Positions 12,401 to 23,248 of a DNA stretch of 64,000 nucleotides are shown here, piece by piece. This stretch comes from Spinacia oleracea. Its lineage: Eukaryota; Streptophyta; Magnoliopsida; Caryophyllales; Amaranthaceae. The number at the start of each line of letters is the position of its first letter. Within the stretch, counting starts at the first letter, position 1. The notes beneath the pieces were generated by a model. It saw only the letters and a program-made list of their open reading frames with translations, was not told where the DNA came from and did not search any database. Made by a program: the position numbers and the translations under genes. The stretch lies in assembly GCF_020520425.1 (NCBI RefSeq), contig NC_079492.1, forward strand, positions 102,459,157 to 102,523,156. The letters run 5' to 3'.

Positions 12401-13806
12401 ACTTTTCAGCTGCCCACGGAGTAAGAAACGTAGCAAAAGACCACAAAGCAACACCCCATCCCATGACAGCTTTACCGCCATAATAATCCACTAGAGCCCC
12501 ACCAGCTATTGGTGATATAAGGTACCCCCACAAGAAAGATGACTGCCATCAACAACAACATGAATCAGCAGCAGCAGAAACAAGAAATAGATCTTTTTAC
12601 TTCTACTCAAACTTCCATCCTAAGCTAATGATATCATGCTAGTCGTGCATTAAATCAGTTAATGAATTTATAAAAATCCGTTACAAACTGCTATTCCCTA
12701 GCTCCTTGTAAGGGTTAACAAGTCAAAAAAATATCTGGCAAGACACAAGCCTCGTCATTCTCACTGATTGGCCCACAAAATTATATCTTCGGGCACATAA
12801 GCAAATTTTCTTTTATGATGAGAAGACAGTGGATATAAGAGTGATGTAAGGGACAAAGGGCATTCTACCATACATCCATTCTCCTGAACAGAAAATTACT
12901 CAATTTCTTCGATAAAGAATTGCTATATCAGTCCAAGTCTCCATAATTTTGCAGTTGAATCCTGAAGTTCTCAATCCCTAACTGAACTCAAATTCTCTTC
13001 CATGAAAGTGGTATCATTAGGAGCTAGAACCCCCAACTAATAACCAAATGAGCAACAAAACAAATTCAAACGCAAATCTAGGAACTGCTAAATGCTTAGT
13101 AACTGGACAAAGTTTGACAAAGAAGGTTCAGTCAACGCATAAAACTTCATAAACAATGTTCAATTACGTCACGACTGAAAGCAATTTCAAGTAGCTATTA
13201 ATTCATGTATGTTACACTGCTTGCACAAGAATTAATCAAACAATTGAAACCTGAAGAAGTGTTATAAATTTAAGCAGTCAAAATAAATTCTGAAAGCTTT
13301 AATTGCAAAGATTAACATTCGAGCAATCAAAGAACATAGACCTGAACAACGCCAGCAAATGCTCGGCTCCAACCATGCGATTGAGAAAGAGGGACAATGG
13401 CGACGGACATAACAACACGATCAGCATTACAGAGAGCAAGAGCCAACGCTAGCATCATCACCACTTTCACTCTCTCAGACGTCAAGAATTCCAGAAAACT
13501 CGGCGCTTCCATTCCCTCCCCTCCTCCGCCTTCGGCGAGGAAGTGAGAATCATCGGAAGAAACCCTAGATTTACCGGAAAGTAACGGCGGATATCCATTA
13601 CTGGGCCTGACTGCAGGACGAACGGAGAAAGGAACGCCGGCGAGAAAGGGAGAGAAAATCGAGCGTCTATTGATGGAAGGTGGAGCAAATTGAGCGGAGG
13701 AGAGAGAAGGATTGGAGAAGAAGTGGAAATTAGGGTTTAGGGAAGGGGAAATTGAGCGGAAATGAAGTTTGTAGCTTGAGGCTGGAAGAGAAGCGCAGGT
13801 GTTCAT
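9492..13806 (-). CDS. Plastid anion/phosphate transporter, PHT4/ANTR family (SLC17-like MFS)
   Basis: Predicted 544-residue major facilitator protein from nine exons: 13342-13806, 12316-12542, 11778-12147, 11608-11652, 11366-11512, 10041-10178, 9911-9944, 9587-9766 and 9492-9520. Phases agree throughout. The first ~90 residues are Ser/Pro/Arg-rich and nearly free of acidic residues, as in a chloroplast transit peptide. The MFS core follows: VVMMLALALALCNADRVVMS (helix 1), GWGVALWSFATFLTPWAAE, GIAEGVALPSMNNMISKWFP, AMAGFQLGSAIGLVLSP, WFSAVPWSMMALVGYFGGA, and GLANTAGTVAAILGTIGAGF near the end. These are PHT4 signature stretches, so it probably moves phosphate or organic anions across the plastid envelope or thylakoid. 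The last exon is the least certain, with two alternative acceptors giving different short tails. Large intron between exons 5 and 6. Confidence -1.
11241..11298. repeat. 58-bp palindromic mini-repeat in a transporter intron
   Basis: The arms CTATTCTATAGGG and CCCTTATAGAATAG pair almost perfectly around a short core containing CACCAAAAGG. A second copy at about 14763-15855 is split by a Mutator-like element, so this copy serves as its empty site. Confidence -1.
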
Positions 13807-14261
13807 GGTTGGTGTTGTTGAATACTGACTGACGTTGGTAGAAGAGAGAGACAGTAGTTCAGGCCAGAAGTTGTCAAAAGTACGCCGTATTTCGGTGGTG
13901 TACTCCCTAGTTTATTTATAGGACTATTTTTCTTATATGCACGTGATATATGCGAAAATAAAAAAACTACTCTGTAATAAATGTTAAGTATCATTTATAT
14001 TAAAAATATTCAAATAGTGCAATATTATAATACGCATGCTCTTAAATGACAAAAAAATCTAAATTGTAATATCAAAGTACAAAAATAAACATAATAGTAT
14101 TACATGCACACGATGCAAACTGACAACTAATTTGCTAATTTTAATAAAATGTGTCGCATAAAGTTTAATTTTGTACAAACATGTGTAAACATTAAAAATA
14201 CATTCGTATACATATTTGTATAAAGATTAGTTTTCTAATTTGTAGGATATATGTTTATATT
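13807..14261 (-). promoter_or_regulatory. Upstream region of the transporter gene
   Basis: Presumed promoter and 5' UTR of the gene starting at 13806. It is AT-rich, with GAAGAGAGAGACAG-type pyrimidine-rich leader sequence on the minus strand. I do not see a convincing single TATA box. Confidence -1.
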
Positions 14262-14712
14262 TGCAAATTACAAGCTCAAACTTCTAATTTTAACAACCTT
14301 AAACTTATAAAATCATTTTAAATTACAACCCAAAGTCAATTTCCGATAAACTTTACCGGAAGATATAGTCATAATGTTATTAAAAAAAATTACTCCGTAC
14401 ATAATTTCTATAAAAAAAATTAAATCGAAATATAGAAATTAAAACAAAATAAATCGAAAAATAAGAATTAAGTGTTTTTTTTATAGCTATTATGTAATTG
14501 TTTTTTTAATAACATTATGACATCATATTCTGGGGTTATTTGCCTGAAAAAAGGCTTCGAGTTGTAATTTAAAAAGGATGTATAAGTTTAAGGTTGTAAT
14601 TGGCAAAATTAGAAGTTTGAAGTTGTAATGGGCATAAATAGAAGTTTGAGGTTGTAATTGTCAAATATAGAACTTTATTAGGTTGTACGTAGTACTTGCC
14701 AAATTTGCCTTA
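14262..14712. mobile_element. Mutator-like MITE with TTACAACC...AAACTT inverted termini
   Basis: The left arm (about 14262-14335) and the inverse of the right arm (about 14560-14712) share repeats of ATTACAACC and TCAAACTTCTAATTTT with GGCAAATT near the outside. It appears related to the element at 27179-27474 in the thioesterase intron. Borders and target duplication are not certain here. Confidence -1.
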
Positions 14713-14787
14713 TTTATTTAATGCTATTGAATAATTCTAATTGTCGTTGAGGATATTATAATATATTCTATAGGGGCACACCAAAAG

Positions 14788-15814
14788 GAGGCATGCTACA
14801 TCGTTGTCCACCAGCGACAAAAAAAATCCATACCCACCCTTAAAAAAAAAAGTTGGAAAGATGGCCCACACATAAATAAATGTGTACAAGTGTTGCTAAC
14901 TTGTTATATACTGTCATCGGTAATATAAGTATTGTCATTGTTATACATATACTGTCATTGTTGTATTAAAATACTGTCACAATCAGCCAAAAAAGACAGA
15001 TTGATAAGATGGCAGCTGAATATTGATGGTACTTGTGGCCTGTGTCAGTTGGAAAGTGAAAGCTTGGAGCACTTGTTCTTCTCTTGTACTTATTCTAAGG
15101 AGATTTGGAGACAGGTTCTGCTTTATCTAGGTGTGACTAGAACTGTGTTGCCTTGGCATGATGAAGTACAGATTGCAGTGAAGAAAAGCAGAAGTAAACA
15201 GAAGAAGGCTTGCAAGTATAATATAGCTTTCATTGAGTCAGTGTACTGTATCTGGTTGCAAATAAACTCTAAGGTGTTTAGGGATCATGTTGATCCAGTC
15301 AAAACTGTTGTTAGCAACATTATGTTTAATGTTGAGTGTAGATGTCAGTAGTGGCTTCTGTTTGCCTTAGCTAGCTTGTGTTGGTTAGCTTGTTGCTTCT
15401 GTTGTTCTGGTGGACAGTTGGTGTTTTCAGAGTTTGTTAATACTCTGATTACTTGGTAAATAAAGCTTATTATTATTTGCCAAAAAAAAAAAACAATCAC
15501 CCAAAAAAAGGAAATTATGTATACAAGTGTAATGAAATAGAAAAAAGTAAATGGACCACTTAAATGAATGGATAAAAGTGTTGCAAATTAAATGAATGGA
15601 TAAAAGTATGTATACAAGTGTTATATAAGTATTATCATCGTTTACATAAATATTGTCATTGTTGTATTAAAATACAGTCATTGTTGTATCAATTACTGTC
15701 ATATTGCCGATATTTAGTAATTTGTTTGACTTTTCAACTCATGTAGCGAAAATACCATTTTGCCCTGGGTATGGAGTCTTTTTGTCACTGGTGGACAATG
15801 ATGTAGCCTGCCTC
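14788..15814. mobile_element. Mutator-like (MULE) non-autonomous element
   Basis: The left end GAGGCATGCTACATCGTTG and the inverse of the right end GAGGCAGGCTACATCATTG match over about 50 bp with few mismatches. The 9-bp sequence CACCAAAAG occurs on both sides (14779-14787 and 15815-15823). Long inverted ends plus a 9-bp duplication define a MULE. No transposase is present. A LINE fragment is inserted inside. Confidence -1.
14995..15492 (+). mobile_element. LINE 3' fragment inside the MULE
   Basis: The frame reads a zf-RVT region (TCGLCQLESESLEHLFFSCT, then YSKEIWRQVL) and ends in a stop near 15351. An untranslated tail and a run of 12 A at 15481-15493 follow. The flanks ACAATCAGCCAAAAAA (14979-14994) and ACAATCACCCAAAAAA (15493-15508) form a 16-bp target duplication with one mismatch. 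It is heavily 5'-truncated: the endonuclease and reverse transcriptase are absent. Confidence -1.
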
Positions 15815-15997
15815 CACCAAAAGGTTATTTGGGAGTTCCCTTATTTATAAGACTATTCTTCTCTCTCATGTGATTTGTACCACGTTACACGAAATTGAAA
15901 AACAACTATTGTGAATTTGTAATAGTAAGTACGGAGTACTTTGTATAGCATTTTCGTAATAAAGTAGAAAAAAATGTGAATTAAATGAATAACATTT

Positions 15998-16517
15998 ATA
16001 CTAATATATTAAAAGGCGTTGCGAAAAATGTTTATGTGCCACGTAGAACTCTCCTGTTTACGCCACGTCATTCACTCACCAAGTTTATGGGATGTTGTTG
16101 ACAATTAAAAATCAATACAATGAGGTTCGAACACAAGACCTCAAGTTTGGAGAATAACTCTCATTACCATCTTAACCAACCTCTAATTGTTGTTTATCAA
16201 TGCATGTTAATTTATAAATACATGTTAACATGAAGTCTAAAACAACTAAATTTCTATGTTACCTCTTATTTCTTATGGACTATATTGAAATAAAAATAAT
16301 AATTAAAATATTAGAAAACCCATGAATTAAACAATTAAAACATTAAGAAAATTACTTGGCATTATAAAGGTAATGTACATGTGTAATTGATGAACTTAAT
16401 GAATTTTTTCACTTTTATGGTCTACATGTATTTTAGTCAAATATTGAGTTGAAAAAGAATTTCGAATTTCAATTATTCAAAGTAGCAACCGGGGGCATCG
16501 CCCGGGCTACACACTAG
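15998..16517 (+). mobile_element. Non-autonomous Helitron
   Basis: It starts with a TATACTAATATATTAAAAGG-type 5' end. It finishes with a GC hairpin (CCGGGGGCATCGCCCGG) followed by a short tail and ACTAG before T, the Helitron CTRR terminus. It contains GCCACGT direct motifs and a tRNA-like GGTTCGAACACAAGACC stretch common in these elements. No Rep/helicase is present. Confidence -1.
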
Positions 16518-16539
16518 TTTGATATTAAAAAAAAAAAAT

Positions 16540-18280
16540 AGGAAAAATTGATAGGAACAAGTCAACATTTTGGGTGTTTGCAAAAAACTAAGTCAACCTT
16601 TTGATGATACCTGAATAAGTCAACCTTTATGCCTATCAATTTTAAACAAGTCACTTTGTATTTAATTATGACCGATTATAGGAGGTGGGGTGATGACATG
16701 GCAGGTAATTACCAATTTTTTCTTTTGTACTTATTTATTTATGTATTTTTTAGTTTTTAATATTAAAAATAAGCTTTTTTGACTCCTTTAGATAGGGGTG
16801 ACAAGAGATCGGAGGTGGATCGGGTGGAGCTTCATCCGTCTCCATCCGTCAAGTTTGCATCCATCATCCAACTCATCCATCACCCGATTTACCTCCATCC
16901 ACATCCGACCCATTCATTATCCGCGGATGAATCGGGTGGATCGGGTGATTAACGAGTGTAATTAAAAACATCGTCAACTTTATTTATAATATCAATATAA
17001 AGTAATATGTGTTAATATAGTGGATAATGAAGTATAAATTTAATACATCTACACTATAAAATAGCCTAAAATGCTAATAATAAAAAATTATTAGGTAGTA
17101 CATACAAAATTCTATTAATAATTAAGTAATTTAAGTAAAAAAATTAATAATTTTAACGGATGGATGGATGGATCGGGTGACGGGTTGGATGAACCTCCAC
17201 CCGAATCTGACCCGACCCATCACCCGATCCACCCGCCACCCGTTTAACATCCGTGTTTTATCGGGTTTTCATCCATATTTTCGGTTCGGGTGGTTCGGAT
17301 ATCCGTCGAGTTCGGATAAAATTGTCATCCCTACTTTAGGTGCTTTTGACACGTTTTTAGATGAGTTTTAACATGTTTTTTGAGGCATATTTAATATGCC
17401 TTTCCATGATGAACTTTTGGCACATTTTTCAATGCATTTTGACACTTTCCGACACTACTTTTTGTCAAGTTTTAAAAGACGACTTTACATGTTACGCGAG
17501 GCAACAAAAAAATTCAACTTATAAATAAAAACGAAAATATAAAATCCAAATGAATCAAATACGTCCGATTTTAAAACGGAAAGATATGCAATTGGAAGGC
17601 CAATTTTTCTCTGATCATCGTCAAATCTTAACATGTTATTCTTGTCATCTCAACATTAATCTCCAACTGTTGAACTATGGTTTCGTGTTTTTAAAGGTTG
17701 TACTTGATGTTCTTCCTAATCTCCATTTATTTTAATTTATTTTAATTTTTGTGTTTAGTTTTTTAAGATTCGATGTATTTTGTTTTATATAGTGTCTCCT
17801 AGTAAAGTGTGTCAAAAGACGCCTTAAAAAACGAGCTAAATACGCCGAATAGTCGTTTGAAAGTATGTCAAAGAGTTGCATAAAAAGGGTCTCACACTCA
17901 AAATATGTAAAGTTATATCGAAAAACATACATTGAAGAACGTGTTAAGGTATCGGCCTAAGAATTAAGGCTACAAAAACGTAAATTGCATCAGAAAATTA
18001 GTTAAGATGATTACCCAAAAATCATGTCGGAGAATTTATAAAACTAACAAAATAAAAAAATGAACTTACAAAATACGAAGTATAAAATAAATTAAAAAAA
18101 TCAAAATGAACCTGTTAACCGAAACTACAAGAAGTCATTGCCCTCTCTAGTCATCTGGCTTGTTTAAAATTGATGGGTGTAAATATAATGTTGACTTAAA
18201 TATCAGGTATTATCAAAAGATAAACTTATTTTTTTTGCAGATGGTCCAAAGGTTGACTTATATTCCCATCAATTTTTCTA
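16540..18280. mobile_element. Long-TIR DNA element (MULE-like), interrupted
   Basis: The left end TAGGAAAAATTGATAGGAAC and the inverse of the right end TAGAAAAATTGATGGGAATA continue as imperfect inverted arms for about 120-150 bp, with repeated AAGTCAACCTTT in both. There is no transposase ORF. Its target duplication was not found. A hAT-like element sits inside. Confidence -1.
16793..17333. mobile_element. hAT-like MITE rich in GGATG/CATCC motifs
   Basis: Inverted ends TAGGGGTGACAA and TAGGGATGACAA (right end reversed) enclose two clusters of GGATCGGGTG / CACCCGATCC repeats. The near-identical flanks CTTTAGAT and CTTTAGGT give a probable 8-bp duplication with one mismatch, as expected for hAT. 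It has no coding capacity; the ORF at 17168-17371 is a translation of the repeats. Confidence -1.
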
Positions 18281-18498
18281 ACATTTACCCTTATATTTTA
18301 AAACATAATGTTTTGAACACAATAACCCCATGTGTCATCACATGAATTTGTTTTTTTGGTTTTGTTTTGTAAAATCCATTTTTATTTGTATGTGGAAAGC
18401 TTTTTAATTTCATTGTGGATCCTAACATTTGGTAAAATAGAATCTCTTCCTCTAACAATAATTTCTCAACATGTTAGTTTTTTCACAAATTCTTATTT

Positions 18499-19475
18499 AC
18501 ATGGGATGTACGATAAATATTGTACACCAAAGCTAAAGTTGAGGTAAAATGGTTAAAAGTTACCTTTAGATATGTAAAAGTTATCTATTTTTTAGTGATA
18601 AATTTTTTTGTTTTAATAAAAAATAGGCAAATTTGTCAGGAACCACCTTTTAAAAGAGATTTTGCGAGAAACCACCTTTTAAAAAAAAATTGCGAGAAGA
18701 AACCCGTTTTATAAATATTTTTGCGAGAGACCACCTTTAGCCGGATTCCGGTGGTTGACTCTTTTTCCCGACATTGACTTGCACACAAGTCAACAACTAC
18801 TTCCAGTAATTCATTCAAAAATGCATATAAATACTCAAAACCTCAACACACCCATCAACCAAAATTCAACCAAAATATAATCAATCAAATTAGAAGGAGT
18901 TGAATGTCCCTAATTTCAACTTTTGACTTTGATTTTTTTTTTTTTTTTAGTTTTTCTGGGTGATCTGTAAATGAGTAAGAGGGTTTATGGAAAACTTATC
19001 CAGAAATTCAACGAAATTTGAGAAAGAAACCCAAAAATTCAGATGAGCGGTGTTTAAGGGAAAATTAAAGGGAAGAATGATGAAAAAAACGATTTAATTT
19101 TTTGTTAAAAAAAGTCACGTGCAAGTCACATGTAAAGTAAACTCCGGAAAAAAGAGTCAACTAACGGAATCTGGCTAAATGTGGTCTCACGCAAAAATAT
19201 TTATAAATCGGGTTTTTTCTCACAATTTATTTTTTAAAAGGTTGTTTCTCGCAAATTCTCTATTTTAAAAGGTGGTTTCTGACAAACTTACCTAAAAAAT
19301 ATTTCTTCAAAATCACTAATAATGTATAAAATTAACCATTTAACACTTTACAATGTTTATATGTCAATTGTTTTTATAATAATATAAAAGTTAGAGAAAA
19401 TTGGGTAAAAGTTAGAGAAAACTCAATAAAAGTTATGTTTGATGTACAATAAATTTATTGTACAATTTGTGCATA
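18499..19475. mobile_element. GTACAATAA-type MITE, copy split by a MULE
   Basis: The outer ends carry the palindromic GTACAATAAATTTATTGTAC module. The interior is the reverse of the intact copy at 31833-32128, but it is interrupted at 18624/19294 by the element described next. Confidence -1.
18625..19293. mobile_element. MULE-like MITE (AGGCAAATTTGTCAG termini)
   Basis: The left end AGGCAAATTTGTCAGGAACC and the inverse right end AGGTAAGTTTGTCAGAAACC continue as inverted arms of 150 bp or more with GCGAGAAACCACCTTTTAAA modules. The flanks share AAAAAAT. It is inserted inside a GTACAATAA-type MITE. A related, broken copy lies at 33785-34240. Confidence -1.
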
Positions 19476-20012
19476 CCAGACCTTTTGTAATTTTTTTTAT
19501 AATAACAAAAAGTTACAGAATTAGCTTCATTTCCCTTTAAGCAATCTTAATCGAGATCTCCAAGTTGTTTAGCCAATATTTGTTTTTCCAACCAAATATG
19601 ACATTATGTCCATAAATAACTTAAACATAACTTGGAAAGATAAAAGTAATATTCCTCACCCAACTAATCCTCAAACCTATTTTTGGAAACAAGGTTCATC
19701 CAATTGACATGGATGTATAACAAATTTATAACTTTTTCTTGAAACTTTGCATTCGCAAATATTTTTAGAACAATTTTGTTTTACATTTTTCTCCCCAACT
19801 AACCCATTTATTTTATAAATCATTTTTCTTCAAAATGATTTTTCATAGATGGCTATTAGATAACACAATATCGGACTGGAAATTATTATTCTTCAAAAAC
19901 AGTCATCTATGCAGTATTTAGTTATGGAAAAAATATTCACCTGCCAAAATTTGATTTTAATTTTTTAATTCACAATCCATCATTTAGTTATGGAAAAAAT
20001 ATGCAACGAATC
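19476..20012. other. AT-rich spacer, nothing recognised
   Basis: No ORF, RNA gene or repeat border is supported. Confidence -1.
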
Positions 20013-20348
20013 AGATGTACAATAAATTTATTGTACACCATAATAACTTTTACCCAAGTTTTTGACTTTTTGTAACTTTTACCTAGTTTATTGTAATTTT
20101 TAATATGTTTTGATTAGATTTTATATTATATACTCCCTCCATTCCTTTTTGTTGTACCCATAAGGAATGTTGGGGGTATTTTAAGAAAACTGAATCTTGG
20201 GTTGTATTGGGATATGAGTAATGATTGGGTGTAAGAATAATGATTGTGTGTAAGAAAAAGAATAAAGTAAAGAGAGAGAAAGTATTAAATTAATTGGGGA
20301 AAAAGTAGATATTTATTAAAGTATTGAATAAATTGAGTTACAATTTCT

Positions 20349-20790
20349 GTCACATGGACAAACCCAGAAAATTCAAACCAAAAAATCGACAAAAAATCAA
20401 CCAAAAATTCGGAAAAAATCAACCCAAGATTCGACCAAATATAACCAAAAAATTCGACCAAGATCAAGGCAAAAAATCAACCAAATCAACTCAAAAATTC
20501 GACAAGAAATTCGACCAAAATCAACCCAAAAAATTCAAACAAAAATCAACCCAGAAAATCGATAAAAATCAACCCAAAAATTCGACCACAATCAACCCAA
20601 AAAAATAACAAAATTCAACCCAAAATTCGACCAATATCAACGAAAATAAATCGACAAAAATCAACCAAAAAACCATACCAAAATCAACCCAAAATTTCAA
20701 CAAAAAATAACCCAGAAATTCGTAAAAAAATCGACAAACATCAACCTAAAAAATTCGAAATAAGGCAAAAATAAATTCAAACCAACGTGA
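20349..20790. repeat. Degenerate A-rich tandem array (AAATCAACCCAAAAATTCGAC type)
   Basis: About twenty imperfect copies of a roughly 20-22-base unit mixing AAATCAACC and AAATTCGACC. Copies vary in length and sequence. It lies inside the 1.3-kb Stowaway-like element. Confidence -1.
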
Positions 20791-20823
20791 TCTCAATATC
20801 ACGATTTTGAGGATTTAGAGGCC

Positions 20824-20871
20824 AAATTCGACCATGAAAATTCTAGATCTAGAGTTTTCATGGTCGAATTT
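20824..20871. repeat. 48-bp near-perfect palindrome
   Basis: The two 24-base arms meet at TCTAGATCTAGA and differ at one position. The outer arms read AAATTCGACCATGAAAA. This could extrude as a cruciform or form a long RNA hairpin. Confidence -1.
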
Positions 20872-21589
20872 CACCATCTAAAGCCATAATACGCATTCTA
20901 CAGCTTTTTCTGGCGGGTGGTGGTGGCGGAGGTGTGGTGGTGGTGGCGATCTAAAATTTCACCTCCAGATCTTAAGAACAGAGATATTGTGGAGGAGAGA
21001 GAATCTTAGAGTTTTAAGAAATCAGAGATTTTAGAGGAGAGAGAGAGAGAAAAACGTGAGAGCAAGTATGGAAAATGAAGAACAATTTGGGGTTCTTGAG
21101 AGTTGCAGAGGTTTTGGAGGAGAGAGAGAGATAGAGCAAAATGAGAGGAGGAAGGAGAGAAATGAAGAGAGAGAGAGAAATGAATTTTGTCATGAATTCA
21201 TGATAGGGACGGTTCAAATGGGTGGGGAAATGGGGAAGATTTAAGAATAAAATAAGAAAAGTGGTGAAATTTAGGTGTGAATAAGAGTAGAATCTTAAGG
21301 TTTTTTGGTAAATAGTGGGGAATCTTAGGGTAAATTGGTAAAAAAACTATGGCCAAAAATAGTAAAGATTCAGTAGGGGAACAACAAAAAGAAACGCCAA
21401 AAAAGGAAATGGGAACAACAAAAAGGAATGGAGGGAGTATAAAAAAGAGTTAATAGATAAACATTTTAAAAGGTTAAATGATTAATTTTATACATTATTA
21501 GCAATTTTGAAGAAATGTTTTTTATAAACTGAAATATTTATCACTAAAAAATAGATAACTTTTACATATACTACGTATAAGAGTACTGA

Positions 21590-23035
21590 TATGTGTGTTT
21601 TATATAGTGTTTTACCCCCGTCTCTTAGTACTTTTATGCGTCAAATGAGCTCTTACGAGCCGTTTTTAGTACTAATATGTGTTATTGAGTGTGCCTTGAG
21701 TTTCAGGTTTGATTATGAGAAATTGGTCTTTTTAGACCCGTTTCATGGTGATTTAGGCCACTACACGAGCCCAAGGAAGCTCGGGACCTTTATCGTCGAC
21801 TTTCGGGAGCCTTAGATGCTTATGGTTGAGCCCAGGGAGTTAGACTAGGTGATATGGGCGAAGGATATTGAGGATTGCAAATCGCCCTGTGAGCTGAGGG
21901 CGAAACGCGACCATCGGGCGGAAAGAAGAAGAACTGAAGCCATCTGTACGCGCCCGATCGGGCGCACTTTGCCCGGTCCGGATCGGGCGCCCATCAGAGT
22001 GCAGCTATGGACCTTTCGCACCGCCCGATCGGGCAGAATTCGGCCCGATCGGGCCGACTATCGAGCACATCGCCCGATCGGGCGAAGCGTCGTCCGATCG
22101 GGCGAAGCGTCGTCCGATCGGGCGAAGCGTCGTCCGATCGGGCGACGCCAACCTCCAGCAGCTTTTCGCGTGGTTTATTTCCGTTTTTTAGTTTTATTTT
22201 GGGCAAACTATATATACTTAGCCCTTTTATTTTTAGTGACATCTCTTATTCTAGTTTCTAATACTTAGTTTATTTTTAGTTTCTCTCTAATTTGTTCAAA
22301 CACTTAGTTTTTAATTCAAAGTTAAAATTCAAGCTTTATTATTTCATTGTTCTTCAATTCGGTATAGTTTCTTACTTTAATTTATTTTATCGCTTTAATC
22401 ATGTTCTCCATTATGTTAATTGCGTTGTTATTTATTATCATGAGTGAGTAGTTTAATTTCTAGGGTTTAGGGGATCCATGAATGCATGATTGGGATTATA
22501 TGTGGACTTGATTATTGATTGATTGATTATAATTTCTATAGCTTTTTATTATTGCTCGTCAATTCTGTTCGGCCAGAATAATTTGATTTGAGTTTGATTA
22601 ACTTTAGATTATGCGCCGAGAGGTATAAATCTGATATTTTTGGTCTGTGGCTATTAGATAGGAATTATTTCTAGTACATAGCGAGAGCCTGCTAGTTATT
22701 TTATCCTAAGGAATTCATAAGATTCGAGAGATGCATGTTTTCCTAGTTATGATTCTTAATTGATTGTTATTGTCCGTAATCCAATCCCGGTCTGCATTTA
22801 TGGTGAACCGCTGCCCTAGATTCCCTTAATATTATTATATTCCGTTTTGATTATTTGCATTAGTTTAATATACAAACCAATCCAACTCTTTGTTACCAGT
22901 AGTCTAGAATAGTTAATTAATAGTAGGAAGACCACTGTTTCCCTGTGGATACGATCCCTGCTTCCCTTGTTATATTTTTAGTTGGTGAACGTTAGGTTTA
23001 TCTTTGATAGGAGTGATTTTATTTTTTTCTCAAAA
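21590..23035 (+). repeat. Solo LTR-like sequence (Ty3/gypsy, Athila/Tat-like), boundaries uncertain
   Basis: It starts near TGTGTTTTATATAGTGTTTT and ends after CCCTGTGGATACGATCCCTG, the sort of sequence found at the inner edge of Athila/Tat LTRs. The segment ATGAGTGAGTAGTTTAATTT with TCTAGGGTTTAGGG closely parallels the LTR at 41428-42963. No gag or pol is attached, so it is either a solo LTR or a fragment. No target duplication was found. Confidence -1.
21948..22145. repeat. GCCCGATCGGGC palindromic tandem array
   Basis: About nine GATCGGGC-containing units. The last three to four are perfect 21-bp repeats of GATCGGGCGAAGCGTCGTCC plus one base. Each unit contains the palindrome CCCGATCGGG or a near copy. 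This is GC-rich in an AT-rich LTR-like context. Confidence -1.
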
Positions 23036-23066
23036 AAATCTATCTATCTACTACATACTATACTAG

Positions 23067-23234
23067 GAACCAATTGCTTGTTGGTTCAGTGGTGATTGGG
23101 GATGAACTTGGTAGGGAGAACCCGTGTTCGATCCCCCGCAACAACAATTGGGAGGGGACTGGAACCTAACCACCCAGAACTCGCCCCGAGTCCGGATTAT
23201 CCCTAAGGGAGAACCGGGTGTTAACACCAAAAAA
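23067..23234 (+). mobile_element. tRNA-derived SINE with 14-bp target duplication
   Basis: The head has an A-box-like TTGGTTCAGTGGTGAT and a B box GTTCGATCC about 40 bases on. The tail ends in a short A run. ACATACTATACTAG flanks it exactly at 23053-23066 and 23235-23248. At 168 bp it fits a plant tRNA-type SINE. Confidence -1.
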
Positions 23235-23248
23235 ACATACTATACTAG

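Larger units (their letters stand above)
20131..21439. mobile_element. 1.3-kb Stowaway-like element (TACTCCCTCCATTCC termini)
   Basis: The ends TACTCCCTCCATTCCTTTTT and its inverse match for about 28 bp and are bounded by TA. This is large for a Stowaway MITE. The inside holds an A-rich tandem array (20349-20790), a 48-bp palindrome (20824-20871) and GA-rich sequence (20990-21180). No transposase was recognised. The plus-strand ORF at 20324-20608 only translates the array. Confidence -1.
20013..21585. mobile_element. GTACAATAA-type MITE, copy split by a Stowaway-like element
   Basis: The left end GATGTACAATAAATTTATTG and, after the insertion, the segment 21440-21570 match the intact copy at 31833-32128 in the same order. 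The right terminus is lost, probably where the LTR-like sequence starts near 21590. Confidence -1.

Noticed and set aside
16125..16150. tRNA-like GGTTCGAACACAAGACC
   Set aside because: No cloverleaf partner sequences around it. This stretch is common in short Helitrons and is part of the one at 15998-16517.
20324..20608. Lys/Gln/Asn-rich ORF
   Set aside because: It is the translation of the A-rich tandem array; the matching frame decays with the repeats.
20990..21190. Possible gene leader or ORF in GA-rich sequence (21014-21244)
   Set aside because: GAGAGA microsatellite inside the Stowaway-like element; the ORFs on both strands are low complexity.
23080..23140. Possible tRNA gene
   Set aside because: A- and B-box motifs are present but no acceptor stem pairs. 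The target duplications and A-tail show a SINE instead.
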